Shown here one piece after another: positions 1 to 7,579 of a stretch of 34,794 bases of DNA. The translations under genes and the position numbers were made by a program. How positions within the stretch are numbered: position 1 is the first letter of the stretch; the number at the start of each line of letters is the position of its first letter. The stretch is taken from NCBI GenBank assembly GCA_023402175.1, contig JAEXCN010000556.1, positions 1-34,794 on the forward strand, given 5' to 3'. Below the pieces are notes generated by a model, which saw nothing but the letters and a program-made list of their open reading frames with translations, was not told the DNA's origin and did not search any database. Source of the stretch: Pseudomonadota bacterium. Lineage in GTDB: Bacteria; Myxococcota_A; Polyangia; Polyangiales; Polyangiaceae.

Positions 1-885
1 GCCGTACTTCTCGCAAGGGATCCCGCAGTACGAGGAGTTCTCTTCAGGAATGCACACCTCGTGAGGGGCACACTTGATCGCGCAGCCGCCACAATTGTTT
101 GGATCCGTCGCAAGATCTTCGACTTCACAGCCGTTCGATTCGCACACCTTGGTAGGAAGATCTCCGTCGCAGTCGGCCGTGCCTCGCCTGCATCGGAGCT
201 GTCCGCACTCACCGTTCCCGCATCCGTACCGAGTTTGAGGCGGGAGCGGGCTGCAAGGATTGGGAACGGGAATATCGTTGCAGCGTATTCCGCACTTGCC
301 ACAGTTGTTGTCGTCGGTCAGCGGATCGACACACCTACCGCCGCAGGCGATCTTGCCGGTGGGGCATCCACATTTGCCGGCGACACACGGCGTGTCCCCC
401 GCGCAGACGTTTCCGCAGGTGCCACAGTTGTTCGGGTCGCTGTAGACGTCGACCTCGCAGCCATCGTCGATCTTGCCATTGCAGTTGCTCCAGTGCCTCG
501 GAGTGCCGAACACGAGCGTCGAGAAACATTGAAGCTCGCATGCACCATCCACACACTGCGAGATCATGTGGAAGGGGTCGTACGTCAGGCAGGCATTGCC
601 GCACGCTCCACAATTGGCATTGTCGCGCAGGAGGTTGACTCCGCATTTGTGTGACGCGGAGCCAGCCGCTCCAGACAGGCAGGTGGCAAACCCGTCCGGG
701 CACTCGGTGCCGATGCAGGTGGGCGTGGAGCTCGCCTCGACCGCTCCGTCCAAGCCGCTGTCCGGGGACCATGTGAGCGGCCCCGGAGTCCCGGAATCGG
801 ATTCGGAAACGACCGGCCGAGGCTCGGCTGCACATGCCGCAGCCGCCACCAGGAGCGTGCCCAGCGCCCAGAAGTGTCTCTTCAT
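1..885 (-). CDS. Cys-rich repeat lipoprotein, 3' end beyond window
   Basis: Reading leftward from an ATG at 885, the frame is open to the window edge (295 codons, stop not included). The first 17 residues form a short signal peptide ending in AAAAC, a plausible lipobox with Cys18 as lipidated residue. After a Ser/Pro/Asp-rich linker come repeated motifs of the type DPNNCGxCGxxC (for example around 115, 163, 200 and 265), spaced 35-60 residues apart and interspersed with paired Cys. Such NCGxCG modules are abundant in exported myxobacterial proteins of unknown role and are often misannotated. The protein is probably surface-exposed and disulfide-rich. A perfect 10-bp inverted repeat lies 16 bp before the start codon. 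No enzymatic motif is visible. Function unknown; family style fairly certain. Confidence 0.8.
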   Translation of the reverse strand, partial: MKRHFWALGTLLVAAAACAAEPRPVVSESDSGTPGPLTWSPDSGLDGAVEASSTPTCIGTECPDGFATCLSGAAGSASHKCGVNLLRDNANCGACGNACLTYDPFHMISQCVDGACELQCFSTLVFGTPRHWSNCNGKIDDGCEVDVYSDPNNCGTCGNVCAGDTPCVAGKCGCPTGKIACGGRCVDPLTDDNNCGKCGIRCNDIPVPNPCSPLPPQTRYGCGNGECGQLRCRRGTADCDGDLPTKVCESNGCEVEDLATDPNNCGGCAIKCAPHEVCIPEENSSYCGIPCEKYG

Positions 886-1247
886 CGCAATGGAAGACGT
901 CTTGGCTCGAGGACCAAGCATCGAGCCAAGGCACTAGAATGATGTCCTCGCGGTAAGTGCACCGAGCCGGGCCGTTTGATCTCCCGAAATCGATTCGGTG
1001 GAAGATTTCAATCACGCCCGTCGGATCCGCATCCACGCTCGGCTCGAACCGCCGAAGCCCGGGCTGACCTCTACGACGGTCCGCGAAGGGCCACCCCGCT
1101 GAAGCTCAGGCGCGACGTTGCCGTCCGTATCGGAGGGGGCGTGGCAAGTCGTCGCGCCCCCAGGCCGAGCGCAGGCACGTCGGCTAGTATCGCGCCAGTT
1201 TGAAGCTCACCGTGGATCTGCACGAGGGAACACAACGCACCGGGCGC
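886..1247. other. Divergent intergenic region without a supported gene
   Basis: This stretch separates the leftward Cys-rich lipoprotein from the rightward sensor kinase. Apart from the inverted repeat at 901-930 I see only a possible plus-strand -10, TAGTAT at 1185-1190, without a convincing -35. Short open frames here have Arg/Ser-rich compositions typical of non-coding high-GC DNA. A TTG codon at 1200 is in frame with the kinase and could extend it by 16 residues, but if the -10 is real that codon would lie almost at the transcript 5' end. Confidence 0.5.
901..930. repeat. Perfect 10-10-10 inverted repeat upstream of Cys-rich lipoprotein
   Basis: CTTGGCTCGA (901-910) and TCGAGCCAAG (921-930) are exact reverse complements separated by 10 nt. 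The repeat sits 16-45 nt upstream of the ATG at 885. A possible minus-strand -10, TCTAGT (933-938), lies just beyond it, which would place transcription initiation inside the repeat. It could be an operator for a dimeric regulator (arm centres 20 bp apart, about two helical turns) or a 5' UTR hairpin. Seen directly; function inferred. Confidence 0.6.
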
Positions 1248-2573
1248 ATGACCGAAGGCGTTAGCGTGTCGGCATCTGGTGCGCGCCCGAAGCGAGCCGC
1301 CGAGGCGTCCCCAACGACCATCACGCTCGCCTGGATCGTCCGACTACGCTGGTGGGCCGTTCTCGGCCAGGCGACGACGATCGCTGTCGCCATCGTCGGT
1401 CTCGGTCTCGACGACCTGCCTATCGTTCCGCTCTCGCTCCTCGTCGCCACGACCGTCGCGTCGAACCTCGGGCTCGCCTTCTGGCTCAGACGCGTCGAGG
1501 ATGTTTCGGCACGCACGATGGGCCTCGTGCTCGGCGCCGACACGCTGCTGCTCACCGGTCTCCTTCATTGTTCCGGCGGACCGTCGAACCCCTTCAGCGT
1601 GCTCTACCTCGTTCACGTCACGCTCGCCGCGCTCGTGCTCGGAATGCGCTGGGCCGCGGGCATCGTTGCGCTCTCGGCGCTCTCCTATGCGGCGCTCTTC
1701 TTCTGGCACGTCCCCATCGCCGGGATGGCGCATGCCCACCACGGTGGCTCCGCGTTCTCGATCCACCTGCAAGGAATGTGGATCGCCTTCACGGTGGCGG
1801 CCTCGCTCATCGGGTACTTCGTCGCTCGCGTCGCGGGTGCCCTTCGAGCACGCGAGGCCGATCTCGCGAAAGCACGAGCCCTTGCGGCGCGCACGGAGAA
1901 GCTCGCATCCCTCACGACACTCGCCGCTGGCGCAGCCCACGAGCTCGGAACACCACTCGCCACGATCGCGGTCGCGGCCAAGGAGCTCGAGCGACTCGTT
2001 CGCCACGAGCCCGACGAAGCCGTGAGCGATGCTCTGTTGATCCGAACCGAGGTCGACCGCTGCCGCGCCATCGTCCAGCGCATGAGTGCACAGGCCGGCA
2101 ACACCGTAGGCGAGCTTCCGGAGCCAACCACGGCCGAGGCGGTGTTCCGCCGATGCGTCGCTCGCCTCAGCGTCGAAGCGACGGCACGCGTGGTGCTCGC
2201 GAACGCCGAGCCCCATGCGTTTGCGTGCCCTTCAGAGGGTCTCGTTCAAGTGCTTCTGAGCCTCGTCCAGAACGGACTCCAGGCGACACGGGCGACTGGC
2301 GGCACCGTGGTGCTTTCGTCGAGTGAAACCGCCGAGGTGGTTCGACTCGTCGTCGAGGACTCCGGCGTCGGCGTTCCTGCGGGCGCGCTCGAGCGCATCG
2401 GCGAGCCCTTCTTCACCACCAAACCGCCGGGCGAAGGAATGGGTCTCGGATTGTTCCTCGCACGCACCTTCGCCGAACGTTGGCGAGGGCAGCTCGCGTT
2501 CGATTCGCGCGAAGGCGTCGGCACTCGCGTGGTCGTGGAGCTCCCTCGCCTGACGGAGGCGCAGCATGGCTGA
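1248..2573 (+). CDS. regB: RegB/PrrB-family redox-sensing membrane histidine kinase
   Basis: 441 aa from ATG 1248 (an in-frame TTG at 1200 would give 457; numbering here uses the longer form). Six hydrophobic segments lie in residues 42-210. Between the third and fourth is GGPSNPF (126-132), the GGxxNPF signature placed at the quinone site in RegB. The H-box AHELGTPLATI has the phosphorylated His at 247 and is of the RegB/PrrB/ActS type. Cys288 in DRCRAI lies 41 residues after that His, matching the redox-active cysteine (Cys265) of Rhodobacter RegB. The N-box (QNGLQAT), G1 (EDSGVGV) and G2 (GMGLGL) of the ATPase domain are intact. It overlaps the response regulator by 8 bp. Family knowledge: autophosphorylation is controlled by the ubiquinone pool and by cysteine oxidation. 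Target genes here are unknown. Confidence 0.88.
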   Translation: MTEGVSVSASGARPKRAAEASPTTITLAWIVRLRWWAVLGQATTIAVAIVGLGLDDLPIVPLSLLVATTVASNLGLAFWLRRVEDVSARTMGLVLGADTLLLTGLLHCSGGPSNPFSVLYLVHVTLAALVLGMRWAAGIVALSALSYAALFFWHVPIAGMAHAHHGGSAFSIHLQGMWIAFTVAASLIGYFVARVAGALRAREADLAKARALAARTEKLASLTTLAAGAAHELGTPLATIAVAAKELERLVRHEPDEAVSDALLIRTEVDRCRAIVQRMSAQAGNTVGELPEPTTAEAVFRRCVARLSVEATARVVLANAEPHAFACPSEGLVQVLLSLVQNGLQATRATGGTVVLSSSETAEVVRLVVEDSGVGVPAGALERIGEPFFTTKPPGEGMGLGLFLARTFAERWRGQLAFDSREGVGTRVVVELPRLTEAQHG

Positions 2574-3111
2574 CGCAGCGCGCACGGTCCTCGTCGTGGA
2601 CGACGACACCACGTTCCGCGCGCGCCTCGTCCGTGCCTTCGAGAGCCGCGGCTTCGAGGCGCGCGCAGCAGACGACGGCGAGGCAGCCCTCGACCTGGCG
2701 CGCCTCGACAGTCCGGAGCTCGCGGTCGTCGACCTCCGCATGCCGGGGATGTCCGGGCTCGACGTCGTGCGCGAGCTCAAGATCATCGATCCGACGACGA
2801 ACGTGGTCGTGCTCACGGGGTACGGCAGCATCGCCACCGCGCTGGAGGCGGTACGTCTCGGGGCAACGCATTACCTGACGAAGCCCGCCGACGTCGACGA
2901 CATCCTCGCTGCGTTCGATCGCGCCCACCGAACGCCGACAGCGACCCTCAACATCGGCCGCGAAGTCCCTTCCCTGGCGCGAACGGAGTGGGAGCACATC
3001 AATCGCGTCCTCACCGATTGCAGCGGCAACATCACACAGGCCGCGAAGCTGCTCGGACTTCACCGTCGAAGCCTCCAGCGAAAGCTCTCCAAGTATCCCG
3101 TCTCCAAGTGA
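2566..3111 (+). CDS. regA: RegA/PrrA-family response regulator
   Basis: 181 aa. The receiver domain (about 8-125) has the acidic pair DDD near residue 13, the phosphoacceptor Asp in VVDLRMPGMSG, the Thr of LTGYGS and the Lys of LTKPAD. A short linker leads to a C-terminal Fis-type helix-turn-helix in which GNITQAAKLLGLHRRSLQRK closely matches the nearly invariant DNA-binding end of RegA/PrrA/ActR. The ATG lies inside the end of the kinase gene (8-bp overlap), so the two are translationally coupled and form a cognate pair. It should bind DNA when phosphorylated and adjust respiration, cytochrome or electron-sink genes to redox state. It ends 27 bp from the convergent operon at 3139. Confidence 0.9.
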   Translation: MADAARTVLVVDDDTTFRARLVRAFESRGFEARAADDGEAALDLARLDSPELAVVDLRMPGMSGLDVVRELKIIDPTTNVVVLTGYGSIATALEAVRLGATHYLTKPADVDDILAAFDRAHRTPTATLNIGREVPSLARTEWEHINRVLTDCSGNITQAAKLLGLHRRSLQRKLSKYPVSK

Positions 3112-3138
3112 GCTCGGGCCCTGCCGTTTCACGAGCCT

Positions 3139-4035
3139 TCAAAAATCGTACGCCACGCCGGCCCCGAAGATCGGTCCTTCACGATGAAAGCCTGCCAGGG
3201 CTTGCGCGACGGGGACCTTGGCCGAAAGCACGAAGAGCACGTCCGTCATGGGGCCGAAAAGGATCTCGGACGACGCGAACGCGATGAAGCCGCTCGAATC
3301 CCTCTCCGGCCGACGATCCTCGTACGCTCGACCGTCGAGCCTCGCGTCCACGCCCAACCGGAGTGCCAATTCCGGAACCAGCTGCCGCTGCACGGACGCC
3401 GTCATCCGCAGCGACGGGCTGGCTCGAAACGACGCCGTCCCGCGAACAGGCGTCGAGCCTTGAGCGCTCGCGTAGAACGACCACGGGCGCGGGAAGAACG
3501 CATAGCTGACCCCCAGCATGGGATCCCACGACCGGGTTCCAGGCTGCACCTCGATGGGGAGCTCGCTACCGTCGTCCGCACGCTCGGGCGGCGCCGTCGG
3601 AAGCTTGAGCCCCGCGAGCACCGCAAACAGATGTCGCGGAGCGTAAGGGCGATCGGCGAACACGAAGCCCTTCGCTCGAAGCTCGATGTCGCCGAGGCCG
3701 ACGGTGCGAGACGTCGCACCGCTCACGTAGTCGACAGTTCGATGCAGCACGGGGACCGTCGCCAGGAAGAAGAGGTCGCCGGTCGGAGCCCACGCGAGTT
3801 GGCCGTCGAGTCGGGTTTCGGCGAGGTCGATCCGATCGACCCCTTTTTCGCCGATGTGATCGGTTCTGTGCCGTACGTCGAGGGACGCGCGCAATCGATT
3901 CTCGAACGGCTTCTCCGTCCCCATCGCGGTCAACGTCGGGTCACCACATCCACATGTGGCGCACGCCAGGGCATCTCGAGCGCGGCTCATGAGGAAGAGG
4001 CCGGCGACGAGCGGAAATACCATTACCGAGCGCAT
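3139..4035 (-). CDS. Outer-membrane beta-barrel ('transporter'-type) with N-terminal CxxCxC
   Basis: 298 aa. A signal peptide of about 24 residues ends in ALA, immediately followed by CATCGCGDPTLT, so the mature protein would begin with three Cys in CxxCxC form. The rest is rich in alternating polar/hydrophobic strands with aromatic belts and ends in GAGVAYDF, a C-terminal Phe typical of barrel insertion signals. It resembles the loosely defined outer-membrane proteins annotated 'transporter'. It is the last gene of the four-gene operon, 3 bp after the preceding stop. Given the copper and heme partners upstream, I infer that the Cys cluster binds a metal and that the barrel moves or senses copper or a small ligand. 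The substrate is not visible in the sequence. Confidence 0.7.
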   Translation of the reverse strand: MRSVMVFPLVAGLFLMSRARDALACATCGCGDPTLTAMGTEKPFENRLRASLDVRHRTDHIGEKGVDRIDLAETRLDGQLAWAPTGDLFFLATVPVLHRTVDYVSGATSRTVGLGDIELRAKGFVFADRPYAPRHLFAVLAGLKLPTAPPERADDGSELPIEVQPGTRSWDPMLGVSYAFFPRPWSFYASAQGSTPVRGTASFRASPSLRMTASVQRQLVPELALRLGVDARLDGRAYEDRRPERDSSGFIAFASSEILFGPMTDVLFVLSAKVPVAQALAGFHREGPIFGAGVAYDF

Positions 4036-4038
4036 GAT

Positions 4039-4773
4039 TCACTCCACGCGCGCGCCGAGCGACCGGCGAACGTTCTCGAGAACCGTTCGAGCCATGCCGC
4101 TCTCGTCTTCGGACTGGAAATCGACACCGTCGAACCATCGATCCCCGGCCCTGGTGAGGACGAGTCGAAGACGCGACCGGCCGTCGACGGCGAGTTCCAC
4201 CTTCGTGAACACGGTCTCCACGTCGAACGATGCTGTGGAAGAGATCGTGAAAGGCCGAGGCCCCTCGTCCGCTCGCGCGTAGGTCCCCGTCAAGAACAGG
4301 CTCTTGCCGACCATCGCCGCGTCCGCCGGCAGCCCGCTCGCGTCAGCGTCCGCGGCGCCAATCGCCTGCTTCACGCGGCAATATGCACCTTCCGCAGGAT
4401 GAATGTCACCACTGGTCGCGTCTGCACCGCTCGGCGCCAAAAGGGATTCGACCACCGGGACTCCCCATCGCGTTGGTGCTCCGGTGACATGCGCAAACGC
4501 ATCGCGAGCCAACAGCGAATGCCAGACGGACCTCGCCGTCCCGGCCGGACAGCCGAAGATCTCGACCGATTCCGTGGTCAGGTATCCGCGTGTGAGCTCC
4601 ACGCGAAACCCGAGATCGGTCACGAAACGGCGTGAGCCCCCCTCGAGCTCGGGCGACGACGGTGCGTCGACCACGATCGAGACCGTCACGCCCGGGGTAT
4701 TCGACACCGAGCATCCGGTCCACGAGATTCCAGTCGCCGCTGCCGTGAGGAGCACCGTCCGAGCCGTCTTCAT
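4039..4773 (-). CDS. Lipoprotein of unknown function in the MbnPH-type operon
   Basis: 244 aa, starting at an ATG whose first bases overlap the stop of the di-heme enzyme gene (ATGA, 4 bp). A signal peptide ends in SWTGC, giving a lipidated Cys21. The mature part has Cys in IFGCP and GAYCRV, and an acidic ADADASGLPAD stretch. No family I can name with certainty. Its composition and operon position, with stop and start overlaps on one side and a 3-bp gap on the other, make it an obligate partner of the copper/heme system. Possibilities are a second periplasmic metal-binding protein or an assembly factor for the barrel encoded next; both are inference. Confidence 0.7.
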   Translation of the reverse strand: MKTARTVLLTAAATGISWTGCSVSNTPGVTVSIVVDAPSSPELEGGSRRFVTDLGFRVELTRGYLTTESVEIFGCPAGTARSVWHSLLARDAFAHVTGAPTRWGVPVVESLLAPSGADATSGDIHPAEGAYCRVKQAIGAADADASGLPADAAMVGKSLFLTGTYARADEGPRPFTISSTASFDVETVFTKVELAVDGRSRLRLVLTRAGDRWFDGVDFQSEDESGMARTVLENVRRSLGARVE

Positions 4774-5984
4774 GGCGCACCCCAGGGGTCGGTAAAGCGA
4801 GGATCCGACAGGAACGTCTCGTCCGTCAGGCTCTCGAGGAAGTGGACGAGATCGGCCTTCTCCGCATCGGACACGAGGAACCCATGGAGAAATTCGCTCT
4901 TGAGCGGGCTTTTTGCGCCGTCCCCCGCATGGGGCCCACTCTCGACCTTGCGGCCCCCGCGTGCGTAGTGCTCGATGACCTCTTCGAGTGTCGCGATGCT
5001 GCCGTCGTGCATGTACGGGCCCGTGACCGCGATGTTGCGCAACGAGGGTGCCTTGAAGCGGCCCATGTCGGCGGGCCGCCCGGACACGTCGATGAGCCCG
5101 CGGCTCTCGCGCGGATACGCCCCGAGTCCGTCGAGGTTGTAGAGGGCGGTGTTGTGGAACGCGCTCTCCGCGATGACCGTCCCCTCGTGCGTGACGGAAT
5201 CGGAGAAATTGAAGCCACCGTGACAGTGAAAGCACTCCGTCTTTTCGGAGAAGAACAGATCTCTCCCTCGTTGCGCCGACTCGGAAAGAGCGCTTCGGTC
5301 TCCGCCGTAGGTGAAGCGATCATATGGAGAATTGCCAGTAATCAACGTTCGCTCGAACGTCGCGATGGCCTTCGTCGCGTGGTCCAGCGAGATCGAAGCG
5401 TCGTCGGGAAACGCTCGCGCAAAAAGATCCTGGTAGAGGGGCACGTCTCGAAGTCGCGCGAGAACGGCGTCCTCCTGCCCTGCGGCGCCGAGCTCGACCG
5501 GTGTTTCGCCGAACAGCGGCAGTAGCGTCTGCTTCTCGAGAGTGCCGACCAGATCATTGGCCCACGTGAGCACACTCGCGTACGCGACGTTGCCGAGGCT
5601 CATTGCGCCGCGAGGGTGGACCTGCCCGGTCGATCCGATCGCCTGCCCGTGTCCGTCCGTGAATGCCTTCTTCGGATCGTGGCACGAAGCACACGAATAG
5701 GTCTCGTTGCCCGAGAGGCGTCGGTCGTAGAACAGGCGCCGGCCAAGCTCCACCTTCGCGGCCGACATGGGATTGTCGGGAGGAACGTTCGGCTTGGGAA
5801 ACCCCGCCGGCAAATGCCACGCGTAGTCGCCTTCGACGATCACCATGGGCCCGTCGTCGCCGCGCACGCCCGCGTCCGCGCTCGACGACGCTGGATCACC
5901 GCTGGCGCCACAGCCCGCCGCGACCAGCACCGCGGCGCACCACGAGCCGTCACTCCACGCGAAAGAGCGCTTGACCGCTTGCAT
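4770..5984 (-). CDS. mbnH: MbnH/MauG-like di-heme enzyme (MXAN_0977 type)
   Basis: 404 aa. An N-terminal export signal ends in VAAGC (Cys25), so it is probably a lipoprotein. Two c-type heme sites are present: CASCH at 98-102 and CFHCH at 251-255. Further family marks are GRRLFYDRRLS before the first heme, LFGETPVEL, and SLRNIAVTGPYMHDGS with the distal-side segment conserved in MauG and bacterial cytochrome c peroxidases. Its gene overlaps the MbnP-like gene by 35 bp. In the characterised methanotroph pair, MbnH oxidises a tryptophan of MbnP to kynurenine, creating part of a copper site. The same role is inferred here from the neighbour. A plain cytochrome c peroxidase is the alternative, but the tight linkage with the four-Cys protein makes it less likely. 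Confidence 0.85.
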   Translation of the reverse strand: MQAVKRSFAWSDGSWCAAVLVAAGCGASGDPASSSADAGVRGDDGPMVIVEGDYAWHLPAGFPKPNVPPDNPMSAAKVELGRRLFYDRRLSGNETYSCASCHDPKKAFTDGHGQAIGSTGQVHPRGAMSLGNVAYASVLTWANDLVGTLEKQTLLPLFGETPVELGAAGQEDAVLARLRDVPLYQDLFARAFPDDASISLDHATKAIATFERTLITGNSPYDRFTYGGDRSALSESAQRGRDLFFSEKTECFHCHGGFNFSDSVTHEGTVIAESAFHNTALYNLDGLGAYPRESRGLIDVSGRPADMGRFKAPSLRNIAVTGPYMHDGSIATLEEVIEHYARGGRKVESGPHAGDGAKSPLKSEFLHGFLVSDAEKADLVHFLESLTDETFLSDPRFTDPWGAP

Positions 5985-6921
5985 CGGGCTGTCCGGTAGA
6001 GGCGTTGACGCCGAGGTGAGGGAGAATCGAGGCGCACTCGGGATCGTCCGCTTCGGACATGCATCCCGGCGCTCCGCCCGCGTTGGTTTCGAGGTCCGTG
6101 TCCGCGACGAGCGCCTTGTAGTCGGCCACGATCACTCGCTGGAACGGGTCGAAATCCGTCAGCGCGACCTCGCCTACGTTCGGCCTTCCACACGACGCGA
6201 CGCCGCCGTCGCCGTCGTCCGTGCACTCGGTACTGCCGAGATGCAGGAAGAACGTGTCGGAGGGCATCGTCATGCCGCCATCGCCGGCATCGTCCATGGT
6301 CCCCATGCCGCCGCCCGCATCCAGCGGTGCCACGCGACCGTCGATGCGCGCGAACTTGTAGCCGCCGTTCCAGCTCCAGAACAGGCCGCTGAGATTGAGG
6401 GGGGAAGGCGCCGTCGCCACATCGGCGTGATTCAGTGAAAACGGCACGCCAATTCTAAACTTCACTCCGGTGTACACACCGTCGGGAACCATCCCGCGCA
6501 AAACCGTATTGGTCTCCGTCGTTCCGTTGGAACAGGTCCCCGACTTGTCTTCGAAGTCGAGCAGCGCAACCCCCTGGTACTGCCACTTTCCGTCCTGCAC
6601 GAGCGTGAACGGAGCTTCGCTGCCATCCTCCCGAACCACGCGCACGTCGTGCACGTAGACCCGAAAATCCAGAGGCTCCACGGTGACCGATGTGGTCCCC
6701 ATGGTCGTCGCCGGCCGAGAGCACGAGAACTTCTCGCTCCCTACCCTCGCCTCGAACGAAAGCGTCCGCACCGCATCACCGCCGGCGTCCGATGACGGAA
6801 CATCGGGCCCCGCGTCGACCACCGGCCCCTTGGAATTGGCACTCGACTCCTCGGAATCGCACGCAACGATTACGACACTAGAAAACAAAACAAGAACCAG
6901 CGCCACCTTGGCAACTCTCAT
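5950..6921 (-). CDS. mbnP: MbnP-like copper-binding lipoprotein (metallo-mystery pair four-Cys protein)
   Basis: 323 aa. The signal peptide ends in VIVAC (Cys21), followed by an Asp/Ser/Pro-rich linker. The mature domain begins FEARVGSEKFSCSRP and contains Cys at FSC, SGTC, STEC, ASC, PGC and PEC, which includes the four-Cys arrangement of the family. The segment LFWSWNGGYKF is the most recognisable family motif; its Trp residues are candidates for conversion to kynurenine by the partner enzyme. Gly/Asp/Met-rich inserts around 205-220 look like extra linkers or weak metal sites. It is the first gene of the operon and its 3' end overlaps the di-heme gene by 35 bp. Location: outer-membrane or periplasmic lipoprotein. 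Role: Cu(I) binding is known for the family and inferred here. Confidence 0.85.
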   Translation of the reverse strand: MRVAKVALVLVLFSSVVIVACDSEESSANSKGPVVDAGPDVPSSDAGGDAVRTLSFEARVGSEKFSCSRPATTMGTTSVTVEPLDFRVYVHDVRVVREDGSEAPFTLVQDGKWQYQGVALLDFEDKSGTCSNGTTETNTVLRGMVPDGVYTGVKFRIGVPFSLNHADVATAPSPLNLSGLFWSWNGGYKFARIDGRVAPLDAGGGMGTMDDAGDGGMTMPSDTFFLHLGSTECTDDGDGGVASCGRPNVGEVALTDFDPFQRVIVADYKALVADTDLETNAGGAPGCMSEADDPECASILPHLGVNASTGQPDASGQALFRVE

Positions 6922-7579
6922 GAATGCCGTCGTACCGCGGGCATAACGCTATGAGAGCGTGGCAAATCGTCGCGCGCTGTCGGATATGCTGACCGCCAAA
7001 AAGAATGAAGAACGCGGAGCGCAAATCACGCGACCGCGGTCGAAACGGCAAGACAGGTGTCCGCCGCGGAGGCGCTGTAGCTCCCGCGGACGGGTGGCGA
7101 GTCGGTCCCCACCTACGCACTTCTCGCCGCCGCGCCCGGCTGCCAGTCGACGCGATGGAGGATGCACTGACGAAGACGCCACACGGCGGGGGCGACCGCT
7201 CGCGCGGACCGGCTAAGGCGAGAGGGCGTTCGGTGCGCAGGTTGCGCGCGCTGCGCAGGTTTCGTGCTGCGCAACGTGCGCGCACCAGCACGGTCGGACC
7301 AGCGAAGTCGCGGCGACTCGATTCGGCACACCGGTTGCGAGCTTCACGGTCGCCGTGCCGCCGCGGCCCTTCGTTTCCCGGGTGCACTCATGAACATGCT
7401 TGGCCGATTCGTTCCCGGTCGCCGCCAAATGGCATGTCACGGCACGCACTCGGCGAAGTCGGGCTGAAGCGCCCGCGGCGATGCCGAGACCCGGGACATC
7501 CTTCCCCTCGGCGGAAAACAGTCGACGAAACAGCGGAGAGTGGATCGCGGTGGTGTGTTCGAGTGACCTGCGTGAGGCG
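6922..7579. other. 658-bp divergent intergenic region, no gene supported
   Basis: Lies between the leftward copper/heme operon and the rightward Gly-rich lipoprotein. Open frames on both strands are Arg/Ser/Pro-rich, lack any recognisable motif and have no good ribosome binding site. Leftward, near the mbnP-like start, TTGCCA (6960-6965, minus) has no well-spaced -10. Possible small hairpin ACGCT-N5-AGCGT near 6947-6961. I see no tRNA or small-RNA signature. The length leaves room for regulation of either gene that I cannot resolve. Confidence 0.45.

Noticed and set aside
3184..4635. Plus-strand open frame of 483 codons over the barrel and lipoprotein genes
   Set aside because: Arg-rich, motif-free, and it lies opposite two genes with signal peptides and operon overlaps.
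4770..5984. Plain cytochrome c peroxidase for hydrogen peroxide removal
   Set aside because: Possible on heme motifs alone, but the fused reading-frame overlap with a four-Cys MbnP-like protein makes the MbnH role much more likely.
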